A stretch of 64,000 nucleotides of DNA from Actinomycetospora sp. NBRC 106378 (GTDB lineage Bacteria > Actinomycetota > Actinomycetes > Mycobacteriales > Pseudonocardiaceae): assembly GCF_030269685.1 (NCBI RefSeq), contig NZ_BSTT01000007.1:186001-250000 (forward strand). The letters run 5' to 3'. Position numbers and translations under genes: made by a program. The notes below the pieces were generated by a model, which saw nothing but the letters and a program-made list of their open reading frames with translations, made no database searches and was not told the DNA's origin. This document shows, piece after piece, positions 8,410 to 17,722 of this stretch; the stretch's first letter is position 1, and each line of letters starts with the position of its first letter.

Positions 8410-9705
8410 GTGGGGCTCGTCCTCGGCGTGCTCGTGCTGCCGGTGTTCGTGGCGCTGGGAGCGCCGTCGGTCGCCCTGCCCGCGCTCGGCCGCGCGCTGT
8501 CGGTGCCGTTCGGGTCCACCGCGTGGGTCCTGGCCGCGTGGTCCTTGACCTCCGCGCTCGCGATGCCGGTCGCGGGTCGGCTGGTCACCCGGTTCCGGCC
8601 CGTCCGCGTGCTCACCGCCGGAGTCGTGACGCTCGCCGCGGGCTCCGCGCTCGCGGCGGTCGGCCCGACGCTCGCGGTGGTGGTCGCCGGTCGGCTGGTC
8701 GGCGGCGCCGGAGCGGGCGCGACCGTGATCGCCGTCTTCGCGGTGGCCACGGCACTACCCGGGGCGGAGCGGGCCCGGGCGCTGGGGGTCGTCGCGGCCG
8801 CGAGCGCCACGGCGTCGGCGTGCGGGACCCTGCTGGGCGGGGCCGTCACGGCCTGGCTGGGATGGCGGGCCGTCCTCGCGATCCCGGTCCTCGCGCTCCC
8901 GCTCCTGCTCCTCGCGACCGCATCGACGTTCCCCGACGACGACGGGACCGGGCGGGCTCCGGCCGAACGGTTCGACCTCCTCGGCGCCGCGCTGCTCTGG
9001 GTCCTCGCGGGCGCGCTGGTCACGCTGCTCCAGGCGCACGCCGTCGGCCTCCCCGCCCCGGTCACGCTCGCGGTGGGCGTCGCCGGCGCGGTCGCCGGCG
9101 TCGGTCTGTGGTGGCGCGTGCGGCGGGTGCCCGACGGCTTCGTGCCCCGTCGGGTCGTCACCGCCCGCGGGCTCCCGGCCGCCGGGGTGGTCGGCGGCAC
9201 GGTGTTCGCCGGCTACTACGGGGTGCTGTTCCTCGCCCCGTCCCTGATCGAGCAGGCCACCGGCGTGGGCGCGCTCGGGGCCGGGGCGGCACTGGTCCCG
9301 GCGGCCGCCTGCTCGGTGCTCGCCGGGCGGCTGGTGGCCGCCGCCGGCCGGTTCGCAGCCTGGCGGACGGCGGCCGTGCTGGCGGCGCTGACCACGCTCG
9401 GCGTGATCGTGGTCGCGGCCTTCCCCGGACCGGTCCCGGTCGTCGTCGGCACCGCCCTCACCGTCTGCGGGTTCGCCGGGGCGCAGGCCGTCCTGGTCGG
9501 CCTCGCCCCGCAGCTGGTCGCCGCACCCGACCGCGACACCGCCCAGGGCCTGCTCAACTTCGCGATCTTCCTCGGCGGCGGGATCGGACCGGCCGCGGTC
9601 GCCGGGCTCTCGGCGGTCGTGCCGGTGCCGACGGCGCTCGCCGTCCTCGCGGCACTCCCCCTCCTCGGACTCGTGATCGGCCTGACCCGACGACCCGGGG
9701 CATGA
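8410..9705 (+). CDS. MFS transporter (drug/metabolite exporter type)
   Basis: A 431-aa major facilitator with about 12 membrane helices, starting with VGLVLGVLVLPVFVALGAPSVALPAL. The helix 2-3 region WVLAAWSLTSALAMPVAGRL is typical of proton-driven exporters of the DHA type, followed by GRLVGGAGAGATVIAVF. The second half has similar helices up to LLGLVIGLTRRPGA. I chose the GTG at 8410 because the region upstream looks like an operator. A GTG at 8314 would add 32 residues. Pairing with a divergent ligand-responsive regulator suggests an inducible efflux pump; the substrate is unknown. Confidence 0.85.
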   Translation: MGLVLGVLVLPVFVALGAPSVALPALGRALSVPFGSTAWVLAAWSLTSALAMPVAGRLVTRFRPVRVLTAGVVTLAAGSALAAVGPTLAVVVAGRLVGGAGAGATVIAVFAVATALPGAERARALGVVAAASATASACGTLLGGAVTAWLGWRAVLAIPVLALPLLLLATASTFPDDDGTGRAPAERFDLLGAALLWVLAGALVTLLQAHAVGLPAPVTLAVGVAGAVAGVGLWWRVRRVPDGFVPRRVVTARGLPAAGVVGGTVFAGYYGVLFLAPSLIEQATGVGALGAGAALVPAAACSVLAGRLVAAAGRFAAWRTAAVLAALTTLGVIVVAAFPGPVPVVVGTALTVCGFAGAQAVLVGLAPQLVAAPDRDTAQGLLNFAIFLGGGIGPAAVAGLSAVVPVPTALAVLAALPLLGLVIGLTRRPGA

Positions 9706-9725
9706 CCCGCCGTCAGGACCCGCCG

Positions 9726-10109
9726 TCAGGACCCGGCGCGGAAGAAGGCCTCGAGCCCGGGGACGTCGGAGATCAGGTTCTCGGCCGCGGTGATCCGGCC
9801 GTCGGCCACCGTGAACACGATGACGACCTGCTCGTCGAGCACCGTCCCGTTCCGCTCACCGGTGTTGTGCAGCAGCACCGCCACGCGGTCCCACCCCGTC
9901 AGCTCGTACCGCAGCTCGATCGACACCCCGCCGGCCGCGACGGCGCGGGCCCGCTCCACCACGGCGTCGGCGCCCCGGGCGACCCCGGAGATCCCGTGGT
10001 CGCCCGGCACGCTCCACGTCGCGTCGGGCGACAGCGCGGCGTGCATGCGGTCGAAGTCGTGGTCCATCACGCCGGCGACGAAGTCCCGGGCGAGATCGCG
10101 TGCGGTCAT
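9726..10109 (-). CDS. SnoaL/NTF2-like fold protein
   Basis: A 127-aa single-domain protein of the nuclear transport factor 2 superfamily: an N-terminal helix TARDLARDFVAGVMDHDFDRMHAALSPDATW, SVPGDHGISGVARGADAVV, and the C-terminal sheet with GTVLDEQVVIVFTVADGRITAAENLISD. Members act as isomerases, hydrolases or binding proteins; no specific role can be assigned. The ATG at 10109 is directly preceded on its strand by a dispersed palindrome (10127-10170) and a GGGTACCGCACA segment, an arrangement repeated before the gene starting at 50413. Confidence 0.78.
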   Translation of the reverse strand: MTARDLARDFVAGVMDHDFDRMHAALSPDATWSVPGDHGISGVARGADAVVERARAVAAGGVSIELRYELTGWDRVAVLLHNTGERNGTVLDEQVVIVFTVADGRITAAENLISDVPGLEAFFRAGS

Positions 10110-10126
10110 GGATGTGCGGTACCCGC

Positions 10127-10170
10127 AGGTGAGCACTCAGGGTCGCTGGAGCGACCTTCTCTGCTCACCT
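10127..10170. repeat. Dispersed palindrome family 2, copy A
   Basis: The outer arms AGGTGAGCA and TGCTCACCT and the inner arms GGTCGC and GCGACC can form one long hairpin with a mismatched middle. It lies between the start of the SnoaL-like gene and the end of the crotonase gene, whose TGA stop falls inside the right arm. Confidence 0.8.
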
Positions 10171-10962
10171 AGCCGACGGCCACACCGGAGCCCGCTTCTC
10201 CCGCAGCGCCGCCACCCCCTCGTGCACGTCCGACCCGAGGAAGCACAACATCTCGTAGGCGACGGACTGGTCGAAGGTCGGCCCCATCGAGCGCAGCCAG
10301 TTGTTCAGGGACTTCTTGGTCAGCCGGATCGCCTGCTGGGACCCGGTGGCCAGGACCTCGGCCACCCGCAGCGCCTCGTCGAGCACCTGCTCGCGCGGGA
10401 GCGCCTTCGCCACCATGCCCAGCTTCTCGGCCTCGGCGCCGGTGACCATCTCGCCGGTCAGCAGGTAGTAGCGCGCCTTCGCCATGCCGGCGAGCAGCGG
10501 CCAGATGATCGCGGCGTGGTCCCCGGCGGAGACACCGAGCTTCACGTGCCCGTCGCCCAGCTTGGCGTCCTCGGCCGCGATCGCGACGTCGGCCAGCAGC
10601 GCCACCACCACACCCGCGCCCACCGCGACCCCGTTGATCGCCGAGACGATCGGTTTCTCGCAGTCGATGATGTTGTAGACCAGCTCGGACGCCTCCTTGA
10701 GCATGTGCGAGACGCGCGCGTGATCGCCCGCCATGCGTTCGACCATCGCGAGGTCGCCGCCCGCGGAGAACGCCCTCCCGGCGCCGGTCACCACCGCGAC
10801 CCGCACCTCGGGGTCCGCGTCCACCTCGCGCCACACCCGGGCGAGCTCGCCGTGGAGCTGCTCGTCGGTCGCGTTGTACTTCTCGGGGTTGTTGATCGTG
10901 ATCAGCAGGACGCCGTGGTCGCGGCGCTCGAACAGCAACTGGCCGTAGTCATCGAAGGACAT
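10165..10962 (-). CDS. Crotonase-fold protein lacking both hydratase glutamates
   Basis: A 265-aa enoyl-CoA hydratase/isomerase-fold protein, last gene of the CoA operon and overlapping the ligase gene by 14 nt. Oxyanion-hole segments are present ([10 protein letters not shown] near 65-73; INGVAVGAG near 109-117). By the standard alignment, however, the two catalytic glutamates of hydratases are V119 and H139. H139 and D148 (in [13 protein letters not shown]) occupy the places of the catalytic His and Asp of 6-oxocamphor hydrolase, a crotonase that cleaves carbon-carbon bonds of cyclic diketones; that comparison is from memory. A beta-keto ring hydrolase role like BadI is therefore plausible. 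The stop codon lies in palindrome copy A. Confidence 0.8.
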   Translation of the reverse strand: MSFDDYGQLLFERRDHGVLLITINNPEKYNATDEQLHGELARVWREVDADPEVRVAVVTGAGRAFSAGGDLAMVERMAGDHARVSHMLKEASELVYNIIDCEKPIVSAINGVAVGAGVVVALLADVAIAAEDAKLGDGHVKLGVSAGDHAAIIWPLLAGMAKARYYLLTGEMVTGAEAEKLGMVAKALPREQVLDEALRVAEVLATGSQQAIRLTKKSLNNWLRSMGPTFDQSVAYEMLCFLGSDVHEGVAALREKRAPVWPSAR

Positions 10963-12577
10963 CCGTACCTCCTCGTACCTCGGTGAACAGCCCGGCCGCG
11001 ACGTCCGCGGCCGCCTGCTCGGTCGCCCGGTAGTGAATCTTCTTCCCGGTCGCGGTCAGTGGCAGCGCGTCGACGAACCGGTATCCCCGTGGCCGCTTGT
11101 AGCGCGACAGCATGGGGTGGTCGCGGCAGTGGGCCTCGCAGTCGGCCGCGGTCAGCGCCGGGTCGGCCCGCACCACGTAGGCCACGACCCGCCGACCCCA
11201 GCGCTCGTCGGGCACGCCGACCACGAGCGAGTCGGCGACCCCCGGCAGCTCGTTCAGCGCCTCCTCGACCTGCACCGGGTGCACGTTCTCGCCGCCCGAG
11301 ACGAGCATGTCGTCGGCACGCCCGACGATCGTCACGAATTCGCCGGCGTCCCAGGTGGCGAGGTCGCCGAGGTGGATCCACCCGTCGTCGTCGAACTTGG
11401 CGCGCTCCTGCTCGGGGACGTTCACGTACGCGTAGCCCGCTTTCGGCGAGCGCACGACGACCTCGCCGACCGTCTCCGCGTCCTTCGGGACCTCCTCGCC
11501 CGGTCCGCCGCCGATCACGACCACGCGCACCTCGTCGTCGGTGCACGCCCGCCCCGCGGCGCCGGCGTGCCCGGGCAGGTCGGCCGGACGCAGGAAGGTG
11601 TTCCAGAACGACTCGGTGGTGCCGTAGCCGTTGAAGATGTTCGGTGTCAGCACGGACTGGTAGCGCAGGCACGCCTCGCGCTCGAGGGGCGCACCCATGG
11701 TCACGATCCCCCGCAACGACGCAAGGTCGCGTGGCCGGGCCTCCTGCGCCGCGGCCAGCATCGCGAGGTTCGTGGGCGCTCCGACCAGGAACGTGAGGCC
11801 GTGCCGCTGCACCAGGTCGAGCACCACGTCGGCGTCGAAGGCCCGCAGCGGCACCACCTGCGCCCCGACGTAGAACGCCGGGTTCGGGCCGCCCGAGTAC
11901 AGCCCGCCGCGATGGAACCAGGGCGTCATGTTGAGCGTGACGTCCTCCGGCCCGAGTGGGAAGTGCATCGCCACGTCGTGGGCGCTGAACACCTCGACGA
12001 GGCTGTTCAGCGGCACACCCTTCGGCATCCCGGTGGTCCCGGAGGTGTAGAGCCGGGTGGTCTCGTCGTAGACCGTTCCCGACGGCGGGTCGACCGCCCT
12101 GCCCCCGGGCAGCAGGCCCGCCAGCTCCTCGTCGGCCTGCACCGCGATCACGACGTCGGGTCGGTGCGGGCTGCGGCGCAGGGCCTCGGCCGCCGTGTCC
12201 TGCAGCGTGGCGTCGTAGACGAACACCCGCGGCGCACTGTCGGTGAGCACGTGGGCGACCTCGCCCGGGGCGAGCCGGAAGTTGATCGGCGAGCCGACCG
12301 CGCCGAGCGCCTGGGTGGCCAGGTAGAGCCGCGCGAACTCCGGGGAGTTGTAGAGCTGGTAGGTCACCACGTCGCCGGGCCGCACGCCGGCGGCCGCGAG
12401 CCCGGCGGCGAGCCGGTCGACGTCCGCCGCGAGCTCGGCGTAGGTCCAGGACCGTCCGGACGGGTCGGTGACGGCGGTGCGCTCGGCGTACCGGCTCGCG
12501 GTGCGGCGGAACCCGGCGAGGTAGGTGAAGGAGTGCTCGAAGTACCGCCGGTACGCGGTGGGGTCGTAGGTGTACAT
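10949..12577 (-). CDS. AMP-dependent acyl-CoA ligase
   Basis: A 542-aa class I adenylate-forming enzyme that makes an acyl-CoA from a carboxylic acid, ATP and CoA. Seen are the phosphate loop LYTSGTTGMPKGVP (near 178-191), the adenine motif FNGYGTTESFWN, the hinge GDLATWDAGEFVTIVGRADDMLVSGGE, and the catalytic lysine in PLTATGKKIHY near the end. The ATG at 12577 shares its A with the TGA stop of the upstream dehydrogenase gene (TGATG), so translation is coupled. In this operon it is the expected activating enzyme; cyclohexanecarboxylate- or benzoate-like acids are candidate substrates by analogy to AliA. Confidence 0.88.
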   Translation of the reverse strand: MYTYDPTAYRRYFEHSFTYLAGFRRTASRYAERTAVTDPSGRSWTYAELAADVDRLAAGLAAAGVRPGDVVTYQLYNSPEFARLYLATQALGAVGSPINFRLAPGEVAHVLTDSAPRVFVYDATLQDTAAEALRRSPHRPDVVIAVQADEELAGLLPGGRAVDPPSGTVYDETTRLYTSGTTGMPKGVPLNSLVEVFSAHDVAMHFPLGPEDVTLNMTPWFHRGGLYSGGPNPAFYVGAQVVPLRAFDADVVLDLVQRHGLTFLVGAPTNLAMLAAAQEARPRDLASLRGIVTMGAPLEREACLRYQSVLTPNIFNGYGTTESFWNTFLRPADLPGHAGAAGRACTDDEVRVVVIGGGPGEEVPKDAETVGEVVVRSPKAGYAYVNVPEQERAKFDDDGWIHLGDLATWDAGEFVTIVGRADDMLVSGGENVHPVQVEEALNELPGVADSLVVGVPDERWGRRVVAYVVRADPALTAADCEAHCRDHPMLSRYKRPRGYRFVDALPLTATGKKIHYRATEQAAADVAAGLFTEVRGGTDVLR

Positions 12578-13317
12578 CACGACATCGACATCCCGCCGCT
12601 GACGCTGACGGTCTGGCCCGTGACGAACCCGGCCTCGTCCGAGGCGAGGAAGGACACCATCGGCGCCAGGTCGGAGGGTTGTGCGAGCCGGCGCATCGGG
12701 ATGGCCTTGATCAGCGCGTCGCGGAGCCGGTCGTTGCCCTCGACCACCGAGGCGAACAGCGCGGTGTCGGTCGGTCCGGGGCACACGCAGTTGGCGCGGA
12801 CCTGGTGGCGGGCGCTCTCGCGGGCGATCGTCTTGGTGAAGGCGATGACGCCGCCCTTGGCCGCGGAGTAGACCGCCTCCCCGGACGAGCCGACGCGCCC
12901 GGCGTCGGACCCCAGGTTCACGACGGCCCCGCGCCGCTGGGAGATCATCACCGGCAGCACCGCGTGGCAGGTGTGGAGGACGCCGTAGAGGTTGATGCCG
13001 ACGATGCGACCCCAGCGCTCGGGGTCGGAGTCGACGAAGGGCCCGACCTCGTCGTACCCGGCGTTGTTGACCAGCACGTCGATCCGGCCGTGCTGCTCGA
13101 GGACCTGCGCGACCAGGGCGTCCACCGCCGCACGGTCACTGACGTCGGCGGCGATGCCGGTGCCGCCGACCGCGCCCGCCGTGTCCTTCGCCGCGCCCTC
13201 GTCGACGTCGGTCGCGACCACGGTCGCCCCCTCGGCCGCCAGCGTCTCCGCGATCGCGCGGCCGATACCGCGCCCGGCGCCGGTCACGATCGCGACGTTG
13301 CCGTCGTGTCTTCCCAT
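12577..13317 (-). CDS. SDR dehydrogenase, BadH-like (2-hydroxycyclohexanecarboxyl-CoA dehydrogenase type)
   Basis: A 246-aa short-chain dehydrogenase with the nucleotide motif TGAGRGIG (12-19), NNAG (84-87) and the catalytic S137, Y150 and K154. The segment [20 protein letters not shown] and the tail [12 protein letters not shown] closely resemble, as I recall it, BadH of Rhodopseudomonas palustris, which oxidises 2-hydroxycyclohexanecarboxyl-CoA to the 2-keto compound. A general 3-hydroxyacyl-CoA role remains possible. Start ATG at 13317, 14 nt after the acyl-CoA dehydrogenase gene. Second gene of the operon. Confidence 0.82.
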   Translation of the reverse strand: MGRHDGNVAIVTGAGRGIGRAIAETLAAEGATVVATDVDEGAAKDTAGAVGGTGIAADVSDRAAVDALVAQVLEQHGRIDVLVNNAGYDEVGPFVDSDPERWGRIVGINLYGVLHTCHAVLPVMISQRRGAVVNLGSDAGRVGSSGEAVYSAAKGGVIAFTKTIARESARHQVRANCVCPGPTDTALFASVVEGNDRLRDALIKAIPMRRLAQPSDLAPMVSFLASDEAGFVTGQTVSVSGGMSMS

Positions 13318-13331
13318 CGTCTGCGTCCTCC

Positions 13332-14474
13332 TCAGGGTGCGAGCGACCGGCCGACCCGCTGCCGGGCGATGACGAGCTTCATGATCTGGGCGGTGCCGTC
13401 GCCGATCTGCAGACCGAGGACGTCGCGCATCCGCTGGTCGAAGGGCAGCTCCCGGCGGTAGCCGTACTGGCCGTGCAGCAGCAGGCAGGCGGTGATCGCC
13501 TCGTGCGCCGCCTTCGGGGCCCACCACTTGCACATCGCCGCCTGCGCGGTGTGCGGCCGGCCGGTGTCCTTGCGCCACAGCGTCTCCAGGCACAGCAGGC
13601 GGGCGGCGGACAACAGCGTCTCCTGCTCCGCGAGCGGGAACGCCACGCCCTGCCGGGTCGACAACGGCTGGTCGAACGCCTCCCGGCCGGAGACGTAGGT
13701 CCACGTCTCGTCCACGGACTGCTCCGCGGCGCCGAGACACTGCAACCCGATCAGCGCGCGACTGAAGTCGAAACCCTGCATGACCTGGCTGAACGCGCGT
13801 CCCTCGGCGCCGATGAGATTCGCCGCCGGCACCCGGACGCCCTCGAGGTGCACCGCCCCCCGACCCACGGCGGTGGTCCCGACGTCCGGGTAGGGCTCGC
13901 GGGTGACGCCGTCGGCCTCGAGCGGGACGAGGAACGCCGAGATGCCGCGTCCACGGGTGTCGCCCTCGGTCCGCGCGAAGACGACGACGGCCTCGGCGTC
14001 GGCCGCGAAGGAGAGCGACTTGACCCCGTCGAGTCGCCACGAGCCGGCGTCGGGAACGGCGGTCATCCTCGGCATCCCCGCGTCGGAACCGCCGTGCGGC
14101 TCGGTGAGCCCGATCCCGACGATCCCCTCCCCCGCCGTGATGCGCGGGACCCACGTCCGGGCGAGGTCGGGCGCGTTCGCGACGAGGATCTGCCCGACCA
14201 GCGAGCCGACGACCTGCAGGTACGCGACGTTGAGATCGCCGCGGCCGAGCTCCTCGCAGACGAGGCCGGTGGTCACGCGGTCGGCGTCGCGGCCGCCGAG
14301 CCCGACCGGCAGCTCCGGGGCGATCAGCCCGAGGGCGCCCAGGTCCCGACGGAGCGCCGGCTCGATCCGGCCGGCCCGCTCGCGCTCGGCGTAGCCCGGC
14401 AGCAGCGTGCTCGTCGCGATCTCCCGCGCGGTGTCCCGCACCTGACGCTGGGAGTCGGTGAGCTCGAAGTCCAT
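13332..14474 (-). CDS. Acyl-CoA dehydrogenase
   Basis: A 380-aa FAD-dependent acyl-CoA dehydrogenase, first gene of the operon. Domains run in the usual order: an N-terminal helical domain from [19 protein letters not shown], the middle beta domain with [20 protein letters not shown], and a C-terminal helical domain ending [21 protein letters not shown]. At the common catalytic Glu position of the family (EGT), this protein has Asp359 (DGT). The ATG at 14474 is the family start. The promoter region upstream contains a TTGAC-N6-GTCAA inverted repeat shared with the divergent TetR gene. Confidence 0.9.
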   Translation of the reverse strand: MDFELTDSQRQVRDTAREIATSTLLPGYAERERAGRIEPALRRDLGALGLIAPELPVGLGGRDADRVTTGLVCEELGRGDLNVAYLQVVGSLVGQILVANAPDLARTWVPRITAGEGIVGIGLTEPHGGSDAGMPRMTAVPDAGSWRLDGVKSLSFAADAEAVVVFARTEGDTRGRGISAFLVPLEADGVTREPYPDVGTTAVGRGAVHLEGVRVPAANLIGAEGRAFSQVMQGFDFSRALIGLQCLGAAEQSVDETWTYVSGREAFDQPLSTRQGVAFPLAEQETLLSAARLLCLETLWRKDTGRPHTAQAAMCKWWAPKAAHEAITACLLLHGQYGYRRELPFDQRMRDVLGLQIGDGTAQIMKLVIARQRVGRSLAP

Positions 14475-14514
14475 CGTCGGCCTCCGTCCTCGGTGTCGAC
14501 GAACGTGCCGAACT

Positions 14515-14530
14515 TTGACCTCAGAGTCAA
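14515..14530. promoter_or_regulatory. Probable TetR operator, TTGAC-N6-GTCAA
   Basis: A perfect 5-bp inverted repeat in the 85-bp gap between the divergent acyl-CoA dehydrogenase operon (start 14474) and the TetR gene (start 14560). Its right half on the minus strand also reads TTGACT, a -35-like hexamer for the operon. A bound repressor would cover both promoters. Confidence 0.6.
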
Positions 14531-14559
14531 GAGATGACCGGTGGGTTAGGCTCGCTGCC

Positions 14560-15159
14560 GTGAACCGGGTCCAGCGCAAGCGCGACGAGCGGGTCCGCCG
14601 CATCGTCGCGGCCGCGGCCGAGGTGTTCGGGGAGCGCGGCTACGAGGCGTCGACCCTCGAGGAGGTCGCCGAGCGGCTCGACGTCACGAAGGGCTCGCTC
14701 TACTACTACTTCGCCGGGAAGGACGAGTTGGCCACGGCGGCGATCGAGACCCTCGGCACCGACTGGACCGAACGGCTGGAGGCCCTCGCGGACGCCCGCG
14801 CCGACGCACCGCGGGTCGAACGGCTCCGGGCGCTGCTGCGCGAGCACATCGCGATCGCGGTGCTCGAGTACCCGGCGGCGCTACGCCTGTTCCTCGTGCC
14901 CGACTCGTGGCCGGCGGCGCTGCGCGAACGCATCCGGGACCTCCGCCGCCGCCACGACCTGGTGTTCCGGCGCGAGGTCACCGCGGGCGTCGCCGCCGGG
15001 GAGTTCGCCGTCGTGTCCGTCGACGCCACGCTGCAGGCCATGCACGCGGCGATGAGCCAGGCGCCGCTGTGGTGCTCGCACCTGGCCGCGGAGGCCCGCG
15101 ACCAGGCGATGGACGACCTGGCCACGACCCTGCTGCGCCTGGTCAGCTCGCCGAGGTGA
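14560..15159 (+). CDS. TetR/AcrR family repressor of the CoA operon
   Basis: A 199-aa TetR regulator. The DNA-binding helix-turn-helix spans about residues 12-58 ([43 protein letters not shown]), followed by a helical ligand domain with a C-terminal TetR-type fold. The GTG at 14560 lies 8 nt after a TAGGCT box (14547-14552), so it is probably leaderless. Divergence from the acyl-CoA operon and a shared palindrome suggest it represses that operon until an acyl-CoA intermediate binds. Its 3' end overlaps the convergent rel gene by 17 nt. Confidence 0.88.
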   Translation: MNRVQRKRDERVRRIVAAAAEVFGERGYEASTLEEVAERLDVTKGSLYYYFAGKDELATAAIETLGTDWTERLEALADARADAPRVERLRALLREHIAIAVLEYPAALRLFLVPDSWPAALRERIRDLRRRHDLVFRREVTAGVAAGEFAVVSVDATLQAMHAAMSQAPLWCSHLAAEARDQAMDDLATTLLRLVSSPR

Positions 15160-17557
15160 CCCGGTACACGTCGTAGACGCCCTCGACGTTGCGGACCACG
15201 CGCAGCACGTGCCCGAGGTGCTTCGGGTCGCCCATCTCGAACGAGAACCGGCTCACCGCGACGCGGTCCCGCGAGGTGGTCACCGACGCGGAGAGGATGT
15301 TGACCTTCTCGTCGGCCAGCGCCTTCGTGATGTCGGAGAGCAGCCGGTGGCGGTCGAGCGCCTCGACCTGGATGGCCACGAGGAAGACCGCGGTCGACGA
15401 CGAGGCCCAGCTGACGTCGACGAGGCGTTCGGGCTCGGAGCGCAGGTCGTCGGCGTTGGTGCAGTCGGTGCGGTGCACGGAGACGCCGCCGCCCCGGGTG
15501 ACGAAACCGAGGATGTCGTCGCCGGGCACCGGCGTACAACAGCGGGCCAGCTTGATCCACAGATCCGAGCTCGACCCGTCGTCGGGATCGACGCCGTTGA
15601 TGACGACCCCGACGTCCCCCGTCCCGCGGCGGCGCTGGACCGTCGACGGGGTGGCGCGCTCGGCGAGCTCGTCCTCGTTCTGCTCGACCCCGCCGAGCAG
15701 GGCCACGAGGCGCTGCACGACGTGTCGGGCGGAGACGTGGTGCTCCCCCACCGCGGCGTAGAGCGCGGTGACGTCGGCGTAGCGCAGCTCGCGCGCCAGC
15801 GCGCCCATCGAGTCGGCTGAGACCAGGCGCTGCAACGGCAGCCCGGTGCGGCGCGCCTCGCGGGTGATCGAGTCCTTGCCCTCCTCGATCGCCTCCTCGC
15901 GGCGCTCCTTGGCGAACCACTGCTTGATCTTCTGCTTCGCCCGCGGCGAGGCGACGAAGCCCGTCCAGTCCTTCGACGGGCCGGCGCTCTCGGCCTTCGA
16001 GGTGAAGATCTCGACGACCTCGCCGTTCTCGAGCTGCCGCTCGAGCGCGACCAGGCGGCCGTTGACCCGCGACCCGATGCACTTGTTGCCGACCTCGGTG
16101 TGCACCGCGTAGGCGAAGTCGACCGGGGTGGAGCCGGCGGGCAGCGTGATCACGTCGCCCTTCGGCGTGAACACGAAGATCTCGCGGGTGGCGAGGTCGT
16201 AGCGCAGCGACTCCAGGAACTCGCCGGGGTCGGCCGCCTCCCGCTGCCAGTCGAGCAGCTGGCGCATCCACGCCATCTCGTCGAGCTCGAGGCCCGCGGT
16301 GTTGTGGCTGCCCTTCGTCTCCTTGTAGCGCCAGTGCGCCGCGATGCCGTACTCGGCGGTGCGGTGCATCTCGTGGGTGCGGATCTGCACCTCGAGGGGC
16401 TGCCCGTCCGGCCCGATGACGGTGGTGTGCAGCGACTGGTACACGCCGAACCGGGGCTGGGCGATGTAGTCCTTGAACCGGCCCGGCATCGGCTGCCAGA
16501 GGGCGTGGACCATGCCCATCGCGGCGTAGCAGTCCCGCACGTCCTCGACGAGGATGCGGACGCCCACCAGGTCGTGGATGTCGTCGAAGTCCTTACCCTT
16601 GACGATCATCTTCTGGTAGATCGAGTAGTAGTGCTTCGGGCGGCCGAGCACCTCGGCCTTCACCCGCGCGGCCTCCAGCTGGCCGGAGACCTCGTCGATC
16701 ACGGTGCGCAGGTAGGTGTCGCGGCTCGGCGCGCGGTCGGCGACGAGGCGGACGATCTCGTCGTAGCGCTTCGGGTGCAGGATCGCGAACGCGAGGTCCT
16801 CGAGCTCCCACTTGACCGTCGACATCCCGAGCCGGTGGGCCAGGGGCGCGAGCACCTCGAGGGTCTCGCGCGCCTTCTTGGCCTGCTTCTCGGGCTTGAG
16901 GAAGCGCATGGTGCGCATGTTGTGCAGCCGGTCGGACAGCTTGATGACGAGCACCCGCGGGTCGCGGGCCATCGCCACGACCATCTTGCGGATGGTCTCC
17001 GCCTCGGCCGCCGCCCCGAGCTGGACCTTGTCGAGCTTCGTGACGCCGTCGACGAGGTGCGCGACCTCGGCGCCGAAGTCGGCCGCCAGGCGCTCCAGGG
17101 AGTAGTCGGTGTCCTCGACGGTGTCGTGCAGCAGCGCCGCCGTCAGCGTCGTGGTGTCCATGCCCAGCTCGGCGAGGATCGTCGCGACCGCGAGCGGGTG
17201 GGTGATGTAGGGGTCGCCCGACTTGCGCATCTGGCCCTCGTGGAAGGCCTCCGCGGTGTCGTACGCCCGCTGCAGGATCGCGAGGTCCGCGCTCGGGTGG
17301 AGCTCCCGGTGGACCGTGGCGAGCGGCTCGAGGACCGGCTTCACCGGCCCGGTGCGCTGCGCGGTGATGCGGCGCGCGATCCGGGCCCGGACGCGACGGG
17401 TGGCGGACCGCGGACGTCCGGTCGACGTGCCCCCGACCGGTTCCAGACGACGGGCCTCCCGCGGCTCGCTCGACCCGACGGTCGGCTCCCCGGGCGCGTC
17501 GACGCCGTCGGCCACCCCGTCACTGACCGTCTCGACCGGCCCCACGTCCTGGCTCAC
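15143..17557 (-). CDS. rel: Bifunctional (p)ppGpp synthetase/hydrolase Rel
   Basis: An 804-aa RelA/SpoT enzyme that makes and breaks the stringent-response alarmone (p)ppGpp. Order of domains: a disordered N-terminus of about 75 residues; the HD hydrolase domain with intact HDTVEDT; the synthetase domain with YYSIYQKM and [21 protein letters not shown]; the TGS domain from [26 protein letters not shown]; a zinc-finger-like [16 protein letters not shown]; and a C-terminal ACT domain. GGAGGTGA precedes the GTG at 17557. Both activities should be present, as is usual in actinobacteria with one long Rel. Confidence 0.95.
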   Translation of the reverse strand: MSQDVGPVETVSDGVADGVDAPGEPTVGSSEPREARRLEPVGGTSTGRPRSATRRVRARIARRITAQRTGPVKPVLEPLATVHRELHPSADLAILQRAYDTAEAFHEGQMRKSGDPYITHPLAVATILAELGMDTTTLTAALLHDTVEDTDYSLERLAADFGAEVAHLVDGVTKLDKVQLGAAAEAETIRKMVVAMARDPRVLVIKLSDRLHNMRTMRFLKPEKQAKKARETLEVLAPLAHRLGMSTVKWELEDLAFAILHPKRYDEIVRLVADRAPSRDTYLRTVIDEVSGQLEAARVKAEVLGRPKHYYSIYQKMIVKGKDFDDIHDLVGVRILVEDVRDCYAAMGMVHALWQPMPGRFKDYIAQPRFGVYQSLHTTVIGPDGQPLEVQIRTHEMHRTAEYGIAAHWRYKETKGSHNTAGLELDEMAWMRQLLDWQREAADPGEFLESLRYDLATREIFVFTPKGDVITLPAGSTPVDFAYAVHTEVGNKCIGSRVNGRLVALERQLENGEVVEIFTSKAESAGPSKDWTGFVASPRAKQKIKQWFAKERREEAIEEGKDSITREARRTGLPLQRLVSADSMGALARELRYADVTALYAAVGEHHVSARHVVQRLVALLGGVEQNEDELAERATPSTVQRRRGTGDVGVVINGVDPDDGSSSDLWIKLARCCTPVPGDDILGFVTRGGGVSVHRTDCTNADDLRSEPERLVDVSWASSSTAVFLVAIQVEALDRHRLLSDITKALADEKVNILSASVTTSRDRVAVSRFSFEMGDPKHLGHVLRVVRNVEGVYDVYRVTSAS

Positions 17558-17722
17558 GGTCACCTCCGCTGGTACGGCCCCCTGCACATCCCGGCCGTCG
17601 CGCGTACCGGAATCAGTTCAGCGTAGGTCAGGAGGACCACCCGCGTCCGCCGACGTCGCCGTCCGGTCCCCCGGGGGCGGTGGCCCGTGCCACGCCGGGA
17701 CCGCCGTCCGGTGAGCGGTCGT

